Shown here: piece after piece, positions 33,418 to 41,875 of the stretch
Numbering within the stretch: the stretch's first letter is position 1
Layout: each line of letters opens with the position of its first letter
Origin: Liminaster sp017519885
GTDB lineage: Bacteria; Bacteroidota; Bacteroidia; Bacteroidales; UBA3663
Reading direction: 5' to 3'
NCBI GenBank assembly: GCA_017519885.1
Contig: JAFWRO010000063.1
Span: 70,045 to 134,044 of the forward strand
DNA length: 64,000 bases
The notes under the pieces: generated by a model
Seen by the model: the letters and a program-made list of their open reading frames with translations, nothing else
Database searches by the model: none
Told to the model about the DNA's origin: nothing
Program-made: the position numbers and the translations under genes

Positions 33418-35370
33418 ATGTTAGTTTGGAATAAAGTTTTCTCTTGGTATTTGTCAAGGAATGCATTGCCCTACTGGTGCATTCTTGCTGTCGATTGTTT
33501 ATCTATCGTTTTGGCTGGAATGCTTGCCATCTATCTCTGTATGGGTGGCGAAGCCCTTGCTACTCATTTTTGGCACTTCCTTTTAGTGTGGACTTGTTCT
33601 CTGCCAATGTTCTGCATTGGCATGCGTATTTTTCACACGTATGCAGGCATTTTCCGTTATTCCAGCTTTGCTGACCTTTTGCGTGTCACGTGTGCCGTCC
33701 TCGTAGGTATTGTCCTCACGGCCGTTGTTTATTATCTGGTGAGTATTTATTTCATCGCTGGTTTCCCCAAGTTCCGTGTCTTCGTCATCACCTTCCTCTT
33801 GGCAATGATCTTCATGTGGGGCATCCGTATTTGCGTTAAGTATCTTTACGATACGGCTGTCAAGGACCAGGCCACACAGAATGTCTACATTTACGGTATC
33901 CAGGAAGGTGGTATTGCGCTCGCCAAGAGTATGCGCAACGACAATCCTCGCCAGTACATGGTCAAGGGTTTCATTTCCGGCAAGGCGGAAAACATCGACA
34001 AGTTCATTCTTGGTGTCCGTGTTCATAAGGCCGACGAAGAAGTCGTTAACCACATGCGTGCAAGCAAGGCTAATATGCTTTTTGTCTCTCCATTGCTTTC
34101 CGAAACTTTCCGCGAAAACGACAACCTTGTCAATGCGCTCACCAAGGCTGGCATCAAGATCATGATGCTTCCCGCAGCAGAGACTTGGGATGGCAAATCC
34201 AGCCTCCAGCATAGTCGCCTGCACGAAGTTGATATCGAGGACCTGCTTCCTCGCGACAAGATTGAAGTCGACATGAATGCAATTGGCAAACTACTCTACA
34301 ACAAGCGAATCCTGATTACCGGTGCAGCTGGTTCCATCGGTTCGGAAATGGTGCATCAGATCGCTTCTTTCAAGCCCGCTGAACTTGTATTGGTCGATCA
34401 GGCCGAAACACCAATGCATCAAGTGCGCCTCTTCATGGAACATTCCTATCCAAAAATCAAGTGCTGGACCATTGTGGGTTCTATTGCCAATCCTTCTCAG
34501 ATGGAGCAGATTTTCAAGGTCCATCGTCCTGAGTATGTCTTCCATGCTGCTGCCTATAAGCATGTGCCGATGATGGAGGACAACCCCTCTATGGCCATTC
34601 AGAACAATACCTACGGCACTCGCGTGATTGCTGACCTTGCCGTGAAGTACGGCACTCGCAAGTTTGTGATGATTTCCACCGACAAGGCTGTCAATCCCAC
34701 CAATGTCATGGGCTGCTCGAAACGCATCAGCGAGATCTATTGTCAGTCGCTCGATCGCGCCATCCGTCAACAGCTCGAAGGAACGTCCACTTCGCCCATC
34801 CTTCTTCGGCAGATCGATGGCTCTCCTGCGGTCACTCAGTTCATTACTACCCGTTTCGGCAATGTCCTGGGCTCCAATGGTTCGGTCATTCCCATTTTCC
34901 GCGAGCAGATTCGTCGTGGCGGCCCTGTCACTGTTACTGATCCTGAAATCATCCGCTTTTTTATGCTAATCCCGGAGGCCTGCCAACTCGTTCTCGAAGC
35001 GGGCACTATGGGCAAGGGTGGTGAGATCTTCGTGTTCGATATGGGCAAGCCTGTGCGTATTGCAGAACTAGCACAACGTATGATTGACCTGAGTGGTGCA
35101 AAGAATGTCGAGATCAAGTATACAGGTCTTCGCGATGGCGAGAAACTTTATGAGGAGGTCCTTAACGATGGCGAGCACACCAAACCAACCATTCATCCTA
35201 AAATCAAGATTGCTACCGTCAGGGAGTATCCTTATGAGCAGGCTCTTAAGAATGAGGAAGAACTATATAAGTTGTCCTTTACCTACGATGATATGAAGAT
35301 CGTTGCTAAGATGAAGGAAATCGTTCCTGAATACAAGAGCCATCATTCCAGATATGAGACGCTTGACTGA
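33418..35370 (+). CDS. Membrane UDP-sugar 4,6-dehydratase-like enzyme (CapD/PglF type)
   Basis: A 650-aa protein with four N-terminal membrane segments (about residues 15-125), then two Rossmann domains. The first is the CoA-binding-like domain. The second is a dehydratase of the SDR family, with ITGAAGSIGSEM (about 299-310) for NAD and VMISTDKAVNPTNVMGCSKR (about 417-436), in which the usual Tyr of YxxxK is replaced by Met, as in PglF/WbpM enzymes. Members convert UDP-GlcNAc to the 4-keto-6-deoxy sugar on the inner-membrane face, the start of bacillosamine- or fucosamine-type synthesis. The DegT aminotransferase at 38516 would use such a keto sugar. Confidence 0.92.
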   Translation: MLVWNKVFSWYLSRNALPYWCILAVDCLSIVLAGMLAIYLCMGGEALATHFWHFLLVWTCSLPMFCIGMRIFHTYAGIFRYSSFADLLRVTCAVLVGIVLTAVVYYLVSIYFIAGFPKFRVFVITFLLAMIFMWGIRICVKYLYDTAVKDQATQNVYIYGIQEGGIALAKSMRNDNPRQYMVKGFISGKAENIDKFILGVRVHKADEEVVNHMRASKANMLFVSPLLSETFRENDNLVNALTKAGIKIMMLPAAETWDGKSSLQHSRLHEVDIEDLLPRDKIEVDMNAIGKLLYNKRILITGAAGSIGSEMVHQIASFKPAELVLVDQAETPMHQVRLFMEHSYPKIKCWTIVGSIANPSQMEQIFKVHRPEYVFHAAAYKHVPMMEDNPSMAIQNNTYGTRVIADLAVKYGTRKFVMISTDKAVNPTNVMGCSKRISEIYCQSLDRAIRQQLEGTSTSPILLRQIDGSPAVTQFITTRFGNVLGSNGSVIPIFREQIRRGGPVTVTDPEIIRFFMLIPEACQLVLEAGTMGKGGEIFVFDMGKPVRIAELAQRMIDLSGAKNVEIKYTGLRDGEKLYEEVLNDGEHTKPTIHPKIKIATVREYPYEQALKNEEELYKLSFTYDDMKIVAKMKEIVPEYKSHHSRYETLD

Positions 35371-35418
35371 CCTTTTAGGTTTCAATTAGTAATCAATTAA
35401 TCTTTTCTATTATTCCCT

Positions 35419-36564
35419 ATGGAATATCAATATCACATTTTTTCTCCTTATCGCGTTTGTCCACTCGGTGCACATGTCGATCATCAGCACGGCCTGGTGA
35501 CCGGTTTTGCCATCGACAAGGGTGTTGATCTCTATTTCAATGTCCGTGAGGACAGTCAGGTCAATCTCACTTCCGATAATTTTGAGGGCGAAGTGCACTT
35601 CCATCTCGATACCCCGTCCCAGGTTCGCGAGAAGCATTGGGGAGACTATGCACGTGGTGCAAAATATGCGCTGCGCAAGCGCTTTGAACTTTCACGAGGC
35701 ATCGACGGAAACCTCCATGGCAGTCTACCTATCGGAGGTCTCAGTTCGTCGGCAGCCGTACTCATCGCCTACGTAATGGCTTTTGCCAAGGCCAATGGCA
35801 TAAAGCTCAAACCCTTCGAGATTGTGCAGATTGCCTCCGAAGCCGAGCGTGAATACATCGGTCTCAACAATGGTATTCTCGACCAGAGCTGTATCGCCCT
35901 CGGCAAAAAGGACGGCCTTCTCTTTCTCGACTGTGATTCCAACGAATATCGTATCGTCAAGCGTAATCCAAAGATGCCCGACTTCGAGATCGGCATCTTC
36001 TTCTCGGGCCTCACGCGTTCACTCATCAACAGTGACTACAATCTGCGCGTCTACGAGTGCAAGGTGGCTGCATGGAATATGCTAGCCTATACAGGTCAGC
36101 CGCTCAAGACTTTCGACAAGACTTTCCTGCGCGACATTCCACGTTCGACGTTCGACAAGACCAAGATTGCTATGCCCGATCGTTTTGCACGTCGTGCCGA
36201 ACATTTCTACACTGAGTATCGTCGCGTCCGTCAGGGCGTTACAGCATGGGAGAGTGGCAACATCAAGCTCTTTGGCAAACTCAGTTTCGATTCGTGCGAA
36301 TCGTCGATGAACAACTACGAATGTGGCAGTCCTGAGCTGATTGCTATCTATCAGATCATGTCCAAACTGCCTGGTGTCTATGGCGGACGATTCTCGGGCG
36401 CTGGGTTCAAGGGTGCAGTTATTGCCTTGGTCGATCCTGCCTATAAGGAGAGCATCGAGAAGTCGCTCACCGACCAGTATCTGGCAAAATTCCCCGAGTA
36501 CGAAGAGACTTTCTCGGTCAACTGGGTCAAGCCAGATGATGGCGCTCGTTTTGTAAGCGAATAA
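35419..36564 (+). CDS. Galacturonokinase-like GHMP kinase
   Basis: A 381-aa GHMP kinase. The N-terminal motif reads SPYRVCPLGAHVDHQHG (about residues 9-25). True galactokinases have 'GRVNLIGEHTDY' here; the 'R.CPLGAH.DHQ' form is that of plant galacturonate 1-kinase (GalAK), known from Arabidopsis. The ATP-binding loop is LPIGGLSSSAAVL (about 101-113), and the third motif is GGRFSGAGFKGAVIAL (about 321-336). I infer the product phosphorylates a uronic acid at C1, probably D-galacturonate. The following genes (UDP-glucuronate epimerase-like protein and a nucleotidyltransferase) fit a route to a UDP-uronic acid. Confidence 0.82.
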   Translation: MEYQYHIFSPYRVCPLGAHVDHQHGLVTGFAIDKGVDLYFNVREDSQVNLTSDNFEGEVHFHLDTPSQVREKHWGDYARGAKYALRKRFELSRGIDGNLHGSLPIGGLSSSAAVLIAYVMAFAKANGIKLKPFEIVQIASEAEREYIGLNNGILDQSCIALGKKDGLLFLDCDSNEYRIVKRNPKMPDFEIGIFFSGLTRSLINSDYNLRVYECKVAAWNMLAYTGQPLKTFDKTFLRDIPRSTFDKTKIAMPDRFARRAEHFYTEYRRVRQGVTAWESGNIKLFGKLSFDSCESSMNNYECGSPELIAIYQIMSKLPGVYGGRFSGAGFKGAVIALVDPAYKESIEKSLTDQYLAKFPEYEETFSVNWVKPDDGARFVSE

Positions 36565-36604
36565 GCCGCTTTTTTCATTAGCAATAGTAAATACATTTTC
36601 TTAT

Positions 36605-37714
36605 ATGGTAAGTTTTAATGTTTCTCTCGAAGGCAGGACCGTGTTGGTAACCGGTGCTGCTGGTTTCATCGGGAGCAATCTCGTCAAACGCCTGTTCAAC
36701 GACGTGCCTGGCATTCGAATCATCGGTATCGATAGCTTGAACAACTATTACGACGTGAACATCAAGTTCGAACGTCTCCAGCAGCTCAACGACCTTGCGG
36801 CCAAGCTTCATCCAGGTAATGACGAACGTGAGAAGTATTGGAAGTTTGTCAAAGGGAACATCGCCGATATGCAGACCCTCAATCATCTCTTTGCAGAGGA
36901 GAAACCATCGGTGGTTGTCAATCTTGCTGCTCAGGCTGGTGTGCGTTATTCAATCACCAATCCCGATGCTTACATCGAGAGCAATCTCATCGGTTTCTAT
37001 AATATTCTCGAGTGCTGTCGTCATCACTATGTCGAGCATCTTGTCTACGCCTCGTCAAGTTCCGTCTATGGTTCAAACAAGAAGGTGCCTTACAGCACCG
37101 ACGACAAGGTCGACAATCCTGTTTCGCTCTATGCCGCTACCAAGAAGAGCAACGAATTGTTGGCCCATGCTTATTCCAAGCTCTACAATATTCCTTCCAC
37201 GGGTCTCCGCTTCTTTACCGTCTATGGCCCAGCAGGACGTCCCGATATGGCATATTTCGGCTTCACCAACAAGCTGCGCCGAGGCGAAACCATCCAGATA
37301 TTCAACTACGGCAAGTGCAAACGCGATTTCACCTACGTCGATGATATCGTCGAAGGCGTAGTGCGTATCATGCAGCATGCGCCCGAAAAGGCCGATGGCG
37401 AGGATGGTCTTCCCATCCCTCCCTACAAGGTCTATAATATTGGCAACAACAGTCCCGAAAACCTGCTCGACTTTGTCGACATCCTTCAGCAGGAGCTTAT
37501 TCGTGCCAATGTCCTTCCTGCCAACTACAATTTCGAGAAGCACAAGGAACTCGTTCCCATGCAGCCTGGCGATGTCCCTGTCACTTATGCCGATACCACT
37601 CCCCTCGAAGAGGACTTCGGCTATAAGCCTTCCACCACCTTGCGTCAAGGTCTGAGAGCTTTTGCCGAATGGTACGCCAAGTATTACGGCACAGCTACAA
37701 GCATTGCAAAGTAA
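36605..37714 (+). CDS. NAD-dependent epimerase, UDP-glucuronate 4-epimerase-like
   Basis: A 369-aa extended SDR. The NAD motif is VTGAAGFIGSNL (about residues 15-26), and the catalytic YxxxK lies in SLYAATKKSNE (about 176-186) with an upstream serine in YASSSSVYG. Other family marks are NLAAQAGVRYSI and RFFTVYGPAGRPDMAYF, the form of UDP-glucuronate 4-epimerases, which interconvert UDP-glucuronate and UDP-galacturonate. It follows the kinase by 40 bp and precedes the nucleotidyltransferase by 10 bp, so it is probably part of the same operon. Confidence 0.88.
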   Translation: MVSFNVSLEGRTVLVTGAAGFIGSNLVKRLFNDVPGIRIIGIDSLNNYYDVNIKFERLQQLNDLAAKLHPGNDEREKYWKFVKGNIADMQTLNHLFAEEKPSVVVNLAAQAGVRYSITNPDAYIESNLIGFYNILECCRHHYVEHLVYASSSSVYGSNKKVPYSTDDKVDNPVSLYAATKKSNELLAHAYSKLYNIPSTGLRFFTVYGPAGRPDMAYFGFTNKLRRGETIQIFNYGKCKRDFTYVDDIVEGVVRIMQHAPEKADGEDGLPIPPYKVYNIGNNSPENLLDFVDILQQELIRANVLPANYNFEKHKELVPMQPGDVPVTYADTTPLEEDFGYKPSTTLRQGLRAFAEWYAKYYGTATSIAK

Positions 37715-37724
37715 TCCTTCCGTT

Positions 37725-38465
37725 ATGAAAACCATCGTCATCGCTGCCGGTTACGCTACTCGTCTCGGTGAACTCACCCGCAATTTTCCGAAACCTTTGC
37801 TCAAGATAGGGGATAAGTCAATCCTCGACCGTATGCTCATCGATATCGACCGTATTCCTGATATCGACGAGCACATCATCATCACCAACCATAAGTTCGC
37901 ACATCACTTCGAGGCCTGGATGCAGAATGCTCGCTACACTAAGCCCATCACCATCCTCGACGACGGTACCGAAACCAACGAAACTCGTCTCGGTGCTGTC
38001 TGCGACCTGCTGCTCGCCATCGATTATCTCGACCGTCGCGATCAGCGCGATTCTTCCCTGCTGGTTGTTGCTGCCGACAACATCCTCTTCTTCAGTTTCC
38101 AGGAGTTTGTCGATTTCGCCAAGTCCAAGCAGACCAGTTGCATCATGTGTCATGAGCAACCCGATGTCGCCAAACTCCAGCGCACCGGCGTCGTCGTCCT
38201 CGATGCCGACGACAAGGTCCTCAATATGGAGGAGAAGCCCGCTGTGCCCAAATCCCATTGGGCTGTTCCACCTTTCTATATCTACATGCAGCACGACCTT
38301 GACCAGATTCGTCATGCTGTCGAGAACGGTTGCGGCAAGGATGCACCCGGCAACTTGGCCCATTATATGGTCGATCACACGACGATTCATGCCTGGCATA
38401 TGACGGCTGGTCGTTTCGACATCGGTTCACTCGACACCTACAAGGAGGCGTGTCAACGCTTCTGA
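37725..38465 (+). CDS. Sugar-phosphate nucleotidyltransferase
   Basis: A 246-aa RmlA-fold enzyme. The signature is IVIAAGYATRLGELTRNFPKP (first 20 residues 4-23): the usual GxGTRL is GYATRL, while the activator lysine of the FPKP box is kept. A metal-binding ADN (about residue 119) and the EEKP loop (about 168) are also seen. It would join a sugar 1-phosphate to UTP, CTP or dTTP. In this place, between an epimerase and an aminotransferase and close to a GalAK-like kinase, a uronic acid 1-phosphate is a reasonable substrate, but this is inference. The start at 37725 begins the fold; the longer frame lies within the epimerase gene. Confidence 0.88.
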   Translation: MKTIVIAAGYATRLGELTRNFPKPLLKIGDKSILDRMLIDIDRIPDIDEHIIITNHKFAHHFEAWMQNARYTKPITILDDGTETNETRLGAVCDLLLAIDYLDRRDQRDSSLLVVAADNILFFSFQEFVDFAKSKQTSCIMCHEQPDVAKLQRTGVVVLDADDKVLNMEEKPAVPKSHWAVPPFYIYMQHDLDQIRHAVENGCGKDAPGNLAHYMVDHTTIHAWHMTAGRFDIGSLDTYKEACQRF

Positions 38466-38515
38466 AATTGCCTTGATAATATTAATCTATCCTTTCCTAT
38501 TCATCTCATATAAAA

Positions 38516-39808
38516 ATGAAAAAAAGAGACAAACGCATCTGGCTTTGCCTGGCCCATATGTCAGGCAATGAGATGAAATACGTCAAAGAGGCTTTTGACA
38601 CCAACTGGGTTGTCCCGCTTGGTCCCAATGTCAATGGCTTCGAAGATGACTTGCAGCGATTCGTGGATTCCGTCGATCCTTCATTGGTTGATAGTAGCTC
38701 CCTCAAGCCCCATTCTGTAGTGGCCTTGTCATCGGGCACCGCTGCAGTTCATCTTTCCCTCATCGCCTGTGGTGTGAAGCCTGGCGATGAAGTCATTGTC
38801 CAGAGTTTTACTTTCTGTGCAAGTTCACATCCCGTTACCTATTTGGGCGCTACCCCGGTCTTTGTCGATTCCGAACGCGATTCCTGGAATATGGATCCCG
38901 AGATTCTCGAAGAGGCTATCCGTGACCGTATCTCCAGGACGGGTCGTAAGCCTAAAGCCATTGTCCCCGTGGCGCTCTATGGCATGCCTTATCAAATCGA
39001 TAGGATTATGGAGGTGGCCAATCGGTACAATATCCCCGTCATCGAGGATGCTGCCGAGGGTATGGGGTCCCGCTGGAAGGGCCGTGTCTTGGGCACCTTT
39101 GGCAAATATGGCATCTTGTCGTTCAATGGCAACAAGATGATTACCACGTCTGGTGGTGGTGCCCTCATCTGCCCCGACGCTGCTTCCAAGAACGAGATTA
39201 TGTGGTATGCCACCCAGGCGCGCGATGCCTATCCTTACTATCAGCACAGTGCCATCGGCTACAACTATCGTCTCTCGAACATCTGTGCCGGTATCGGTCG
39301 TGGCCAGATGACGGTGCTCAACGATCATATCTCCCATCACCAGCACCTTGCTTCGCTCTACGACGAGTTGCTCAAGGATGTCCCCGGCATCACCTTCCAT
39401 AAGAACTCCGACGAGCGCTATGATTCCAACTATTGGCTCAATACCATCACCATCGATCCCGCGTTGAAGGTGAAAGGGGAGGAGTATGCCTACAAGCAGG
39501 TCATCACCAGTGCCATTGGTGGCGCAGCAGGTGTGATTCATTCCGTCGATTGTCCCACTACTGATTGCCAGCCCAACAACAACGTCGAGGCAATGCGTAT
39601 GGGCTTGGATGCGCTCAATATCGAGGCTCGTCCGCTCTGGAAACCCATGCACAAGCAGCCTGTTTACCAGGGCAGTCCTGCCTATGTAAACGGCGTAGCC
39701 GAGTCGCTCTTCAAGGTAGGCCTCTGCCTGCCTTCCGGTCCCTACGTCACCGACGACGATGTCCGTTACATCGTCGAGGCCATCCGTTCTCTCATCATCA
39801 CCGACTGA
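38516..39808 (+). CDS. DegT/DnrJ/EryC1/StrS aminotransferase
   Basis: A 430-aa PLP-dependent enzyme. Signs of the family are NWVVPLGPNVNGFED near the N-terminus, SSGTAAVHLSL (about 72-82), the PLP-phosphate loop, the aspartate in VIEDAAEGMGS (about 176-186), and the PLP lysine in FNGNKMITTSGGG (about 203-215). It transfers an amino group to a 4-keto sugar nucleotide. The product could be a bacillosamine-type amino sugar if it works with the dehydratase at 33418. It is the last gene of the cassette, closed by a terminator at 39837. Confidence 0.93.
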   Translation: MKKRDKRIWLCLAHMSGNEMKYVKEAFDTNWVVPLGPNVNGFEDDLQRFVDSVDPSLVDSSSLKPHSVVALSSGTAAVHLSLIACGVKPGDEVIVQSFTFCASSHPVTYLGATPVFVDSERDSWNMDPEILEEAIRDRISRTGRKPKAIVPVALYGMPYQIDRIMEVANRYNIPVIEDAAEGMGSRWKGRVLGTFGKYGILSFNGNKMITTSGGGALICPDAASKNEIMWYATQARDAYPYYQHSAIGYNYRLSNICAGIGRGQMTVLNDHISHHQHLASLYDELLKDVPGITFHKNSDERYDSNYWLNTITIDPALKVKGEEYAYKQVITSAIGGAAGVIHSVDCPTTDCQPNNNVEAMRMGLDALNIEARPLWKPMHKQPVYQGSPAYVNGVAESLFKVGLCLPSGPYVTDDDVRYIVEAIRSLIITD

Positions 39809-39836
39809 CACGTCAGTCGCTTCATACGATTCTACT

Positions 39837-39870
39837 AAGGTGTTGAGGTTTTCCTCGACACCTTTTTTGC
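39837..39870 (+). terminator. Intrinsic terminator of the sugar cassette
   Basis: AAGGTGTTGAGG (39837-39848) pairs with CCTCGACACCTT (39853-39864, one G-U), followed by TTTT. Confidence 0.9.
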
Positions 39871-39881
39871 CACAAAAAAAG

Positions 39882-39907
39882 GACCACTCCAGTAGCCTGG
39901 AGTGGTC
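39882..39907 (-). terminator. Intrinsic terminator of the ferredoxin gene
   Basis: GACCACTCCAG (39882-39892) pairs with CTGGAGTGGTC (39897-39907). On the minus strand the hairpin is followed by CTTTTTTTG. It lies 41 bp past the ferredoxin stop, back to back with the sugar cassette terminator. Confidence 0.9.
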
Positions 39908-39948
39908 TGTAGGTTTTACCCAAAAGGGTCTTGGATTATCAAAATGAT

Positions 39949-40119
39949 TTATGCCTCAGCGATAGCCTCGTTAGGACAGGTAGCCTCACAAGCGCCGCAG
40001 TCGATGCAAGCATCAGCGTCGATTGTATATACGTCCCCCTCCTTAATTGCCTCGACGGGGCATTCACCGATACAAGAACCGCAAGCAACACACTTTTCGG
40101 GATCAATTACACGTGCCAT
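39949..40119 (-). CDS. 2[4Fe-4S] ferredoxin
   Basis: A 56-aa protein starting MARVIDPEKCVACG. It has two CxxCxxCxxxCP cluster motifs: CVACGSCIGECP (about residues 10-21) and CIDCGACEATCP (about 38-49). It is an 8Fe bacterial-type ferredoxin, a soluble low-potential electron carrier, for example for pyruvate:ferredoxin oxidoreductase. It is monocistronic, with a full promoter at 40213-40244 and its own terminator. It ends in AIAEA, as short ferredoxins do. Confidence 0.96.
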   Translation of the reverse strand: MARVIDPEKCVACGSCIGECPVEAIKEGDVYTIDADACIDCGACEATCPNEAIAEA

Positions 40120-40212
40120 ATTAATTTGAAATAGTTTAAGAAGTTAAAAAATAGTTTACTGAATAGTTCGCTGTGTGGCTATAAGGCGCACATTTTTCGT
40201 TTTTTGTTGGCG

Positions 40213-40244
40213 CAAAGATAGTATGTTCTCTTTACAAAACCAAA
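40213..40244 (-). promoter_or_regulatory. Promoter of the ferredoxin gene
   Basis: Minus strand: TTTG (40244-40241), 20-bp spacer, TATCTTTG (40220-40213). The leader to the ATG is about 90 nt. Confidence 0.82.
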
Positions 40245-40314
40245 TGTTTTAGGTTTTTTTTTCAAAAAAAGTGTTTTTTTTACTCCAAACCTGCGAATAT
40301 TGCGGAATTAGCCT

Positions 40315-40322
40315 TATATTTG
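40315..40322 (+). promoter_or_regulatory. -7 box for the cstA pair
   Basis: TATATTTG, 63 bp before the first cstA start. Confidence 0.6.
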
Positions 40323-40385
40323 CAAGTCAAAATTGCAATTTATCATTTTATTATCTGCGTACGGTAATCAATATGACTATCAAAA

Positions 40386-41849
40386 ATGATTAGTTTTCTT
40401 CTCGCTTTGGCCGCTCTCATTATCGGCTATCTTGTCTATGGGCGTTTCATCAGCCGAGTGTTCGGTGTCGATGACGCACGTACGACGCCTTGCTACACCC
40501 ACCAGGATGGCATTGACTACATTCCGCTGCCTACTTGGAAGGTGTATATGATTCAATTCTTGAATATCGCGGGCTTGGGTCCAATATTTGGTGCCATTAT
40601 GGGTGCGAAGTTTGGCACTGCTTCCTATCTTTGGATCGTGTTGGGTACCATCTTTGCGGGAGCCACCCACGATTACCTCGCAGGTATGATTTCGTTGCGA
40701 ATGAATGGTGCTTCTCTGCCCGAAATCATCGGTTTCTTCCTGGGACGTCATGCCCGTCGGTTAATGGGTATCTTCATTACCGTGCTGATGATTCTCGTGG
40801 GTGCCGTCTTTATCAGTGGTCCTGCCGAATTGTTGGGCAACATGACCTCAGGCTTTGGCATCACTACCTATTGGTGGATTGGCATCATATTCGTCTATTA
40901 TGTGATAGCTACGCTTTGTCCCGTCGATAAGATCATCGGCCGTATCTATCCTTTCTTTGCCGCATGTCTCATCTTTATGGCTGTCGGCATCTTGTGCTAC
41001 CTTCTGGTCGTGCGTCCCCAGCTGCCCGAACTGTGGAGCACCGGCTCGTTGGTCAATCGTGATTGGGAGGTCAATCCCATCTTCCCGATGATGTTCATCT
41101 CGATAGCCTGTGGTGCAATTTCGGGTTTCCATGCCACCCAGTCTCCTTTGATGGCGCGTTGCATCAAGAGTGAGAAGATGGGCCGCCGATGCTTCTACGG
41201 CGCCATGGTCACCGAAGGTGTCGTAGCTCTCATTTGGGCGGCTGCTGCCACCTGTTTCTTCCAGGAGAATGGTACCGTCAATCCCGATACGGGCAAGGCC
41301 TATACGGGCGCTTTTGTCGCTTCGACCATCTGCAACAACTGGCTCGGTCTCGTCGGTGGCATCCTGGCCATCCTCGGCATTGCCATCGCACCTATCACTT
41401 CCGGTGATACGGCTTTGCGCAGTGGCCGACTCATCATTGCCGACTTCTTCAAGAAGGAGCAGAAGAGCATGAAGAGCCGTCTCCTCATCGCTATCCCGAT
41501 GTTTATCCTCACCACGAGCGTACTGGTTTGGTCGATGAACGATGCCAAGGGCTTCGGCATCCTGTGGCGCTATTTTGCATGGTGCAACCAGGCACTTTCG
41601 GTCTTCACGCTTTGGGCCATCACGGTCTATCTGCTGCGCGAAAAGAAGCCTTGGCTCGTCACCTTCCTCCCTTCGGTGTTTATGACCTGCGTCTGCACCA
41701 CCTATATCATGGTGGCACCCGAAGGCCTCGCCTTGCCCTATCACGTGGGTCTGGGCATCAGTGTTGTGATCTCCCTCTTCATCTCCATCTCCACACTGGT
41801 GGGTCACTTCCAGCATGTCAGGCAGCACAGGGTCTATCCCAAGTTGTGA
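40386..41849 (+). CDS. cstA: CstA-family transporter, copy 1
   Basis: A 487-aa multi-pass protein with about 13 hydrophobic segments. CstA-family marks are LNIAGLGPIFGAIMGAKFG (about 51-69), ISGFHATQSPLMARC (about 241-255) and APITSGDTALRSGR (about 335-348). It is of the short form (E. coli CstA is about 700 aa). CstA proteins import pyruvate or peptides, often at carbon limitation; which is used here is not visible. The next gene, 26 bp downstream, is a close paralogue, so a duplication gave rise to the pair. Confidence 0.93.
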   Translation: MISFLLALAALIIGYLVYGRFISRVFGVDDARTTPCYTHQDGIDYIPLPTWKVYMIQFLNIAGLGPIFGAIMGAKFGTASYLWIVLGTIFAGATHDYLAGMISLRMNGASLPEIIGFFLGRHARRLMGIFITVLMILVGAVFISGPAELLGNMTSGFGITTYWWIGIIFVYYVIATLCPVDKIIGRIYPFFAACLIFMAVGILCYLLVVRPQLPELWSTGSLVNRDWEVNPIFPMMFISIACGAISGFHATQSPLMARCIKSEKMGRRCFYGAMVTEGVVALIWAAAATCFFQENGTVNPDTGKAYTGAFVASTICNNWLGLVGGILAILGIAIAPITSGDTALRSGRLIIADFFKKEQKSMKSRLLIAIPMFILTTSVLVWSMNDAKGFGILWRYFAWCNQALSVFTLWAITVYLLREKKPWLVTFLPSVFMTCVCTTYIMVAPEGLALPYHVGLGISVVISLFISISTLVGHFQHVRQHRVYPKL

Positions 41850-41875
41850 TTATACTTATTTAAATATACACTATT

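Noticed and set aside
38825..39811. 328-codon minus-strand frame
   Set aside because: Antisense shadow of the aminotransferase gene; no family resemblance.
40848..41828. 326-codon minus-strand frame inside the first cstA
   Set aside because: Antisense shadow with a His/Asp-rich composition typical of reversed membrane-protein codons.
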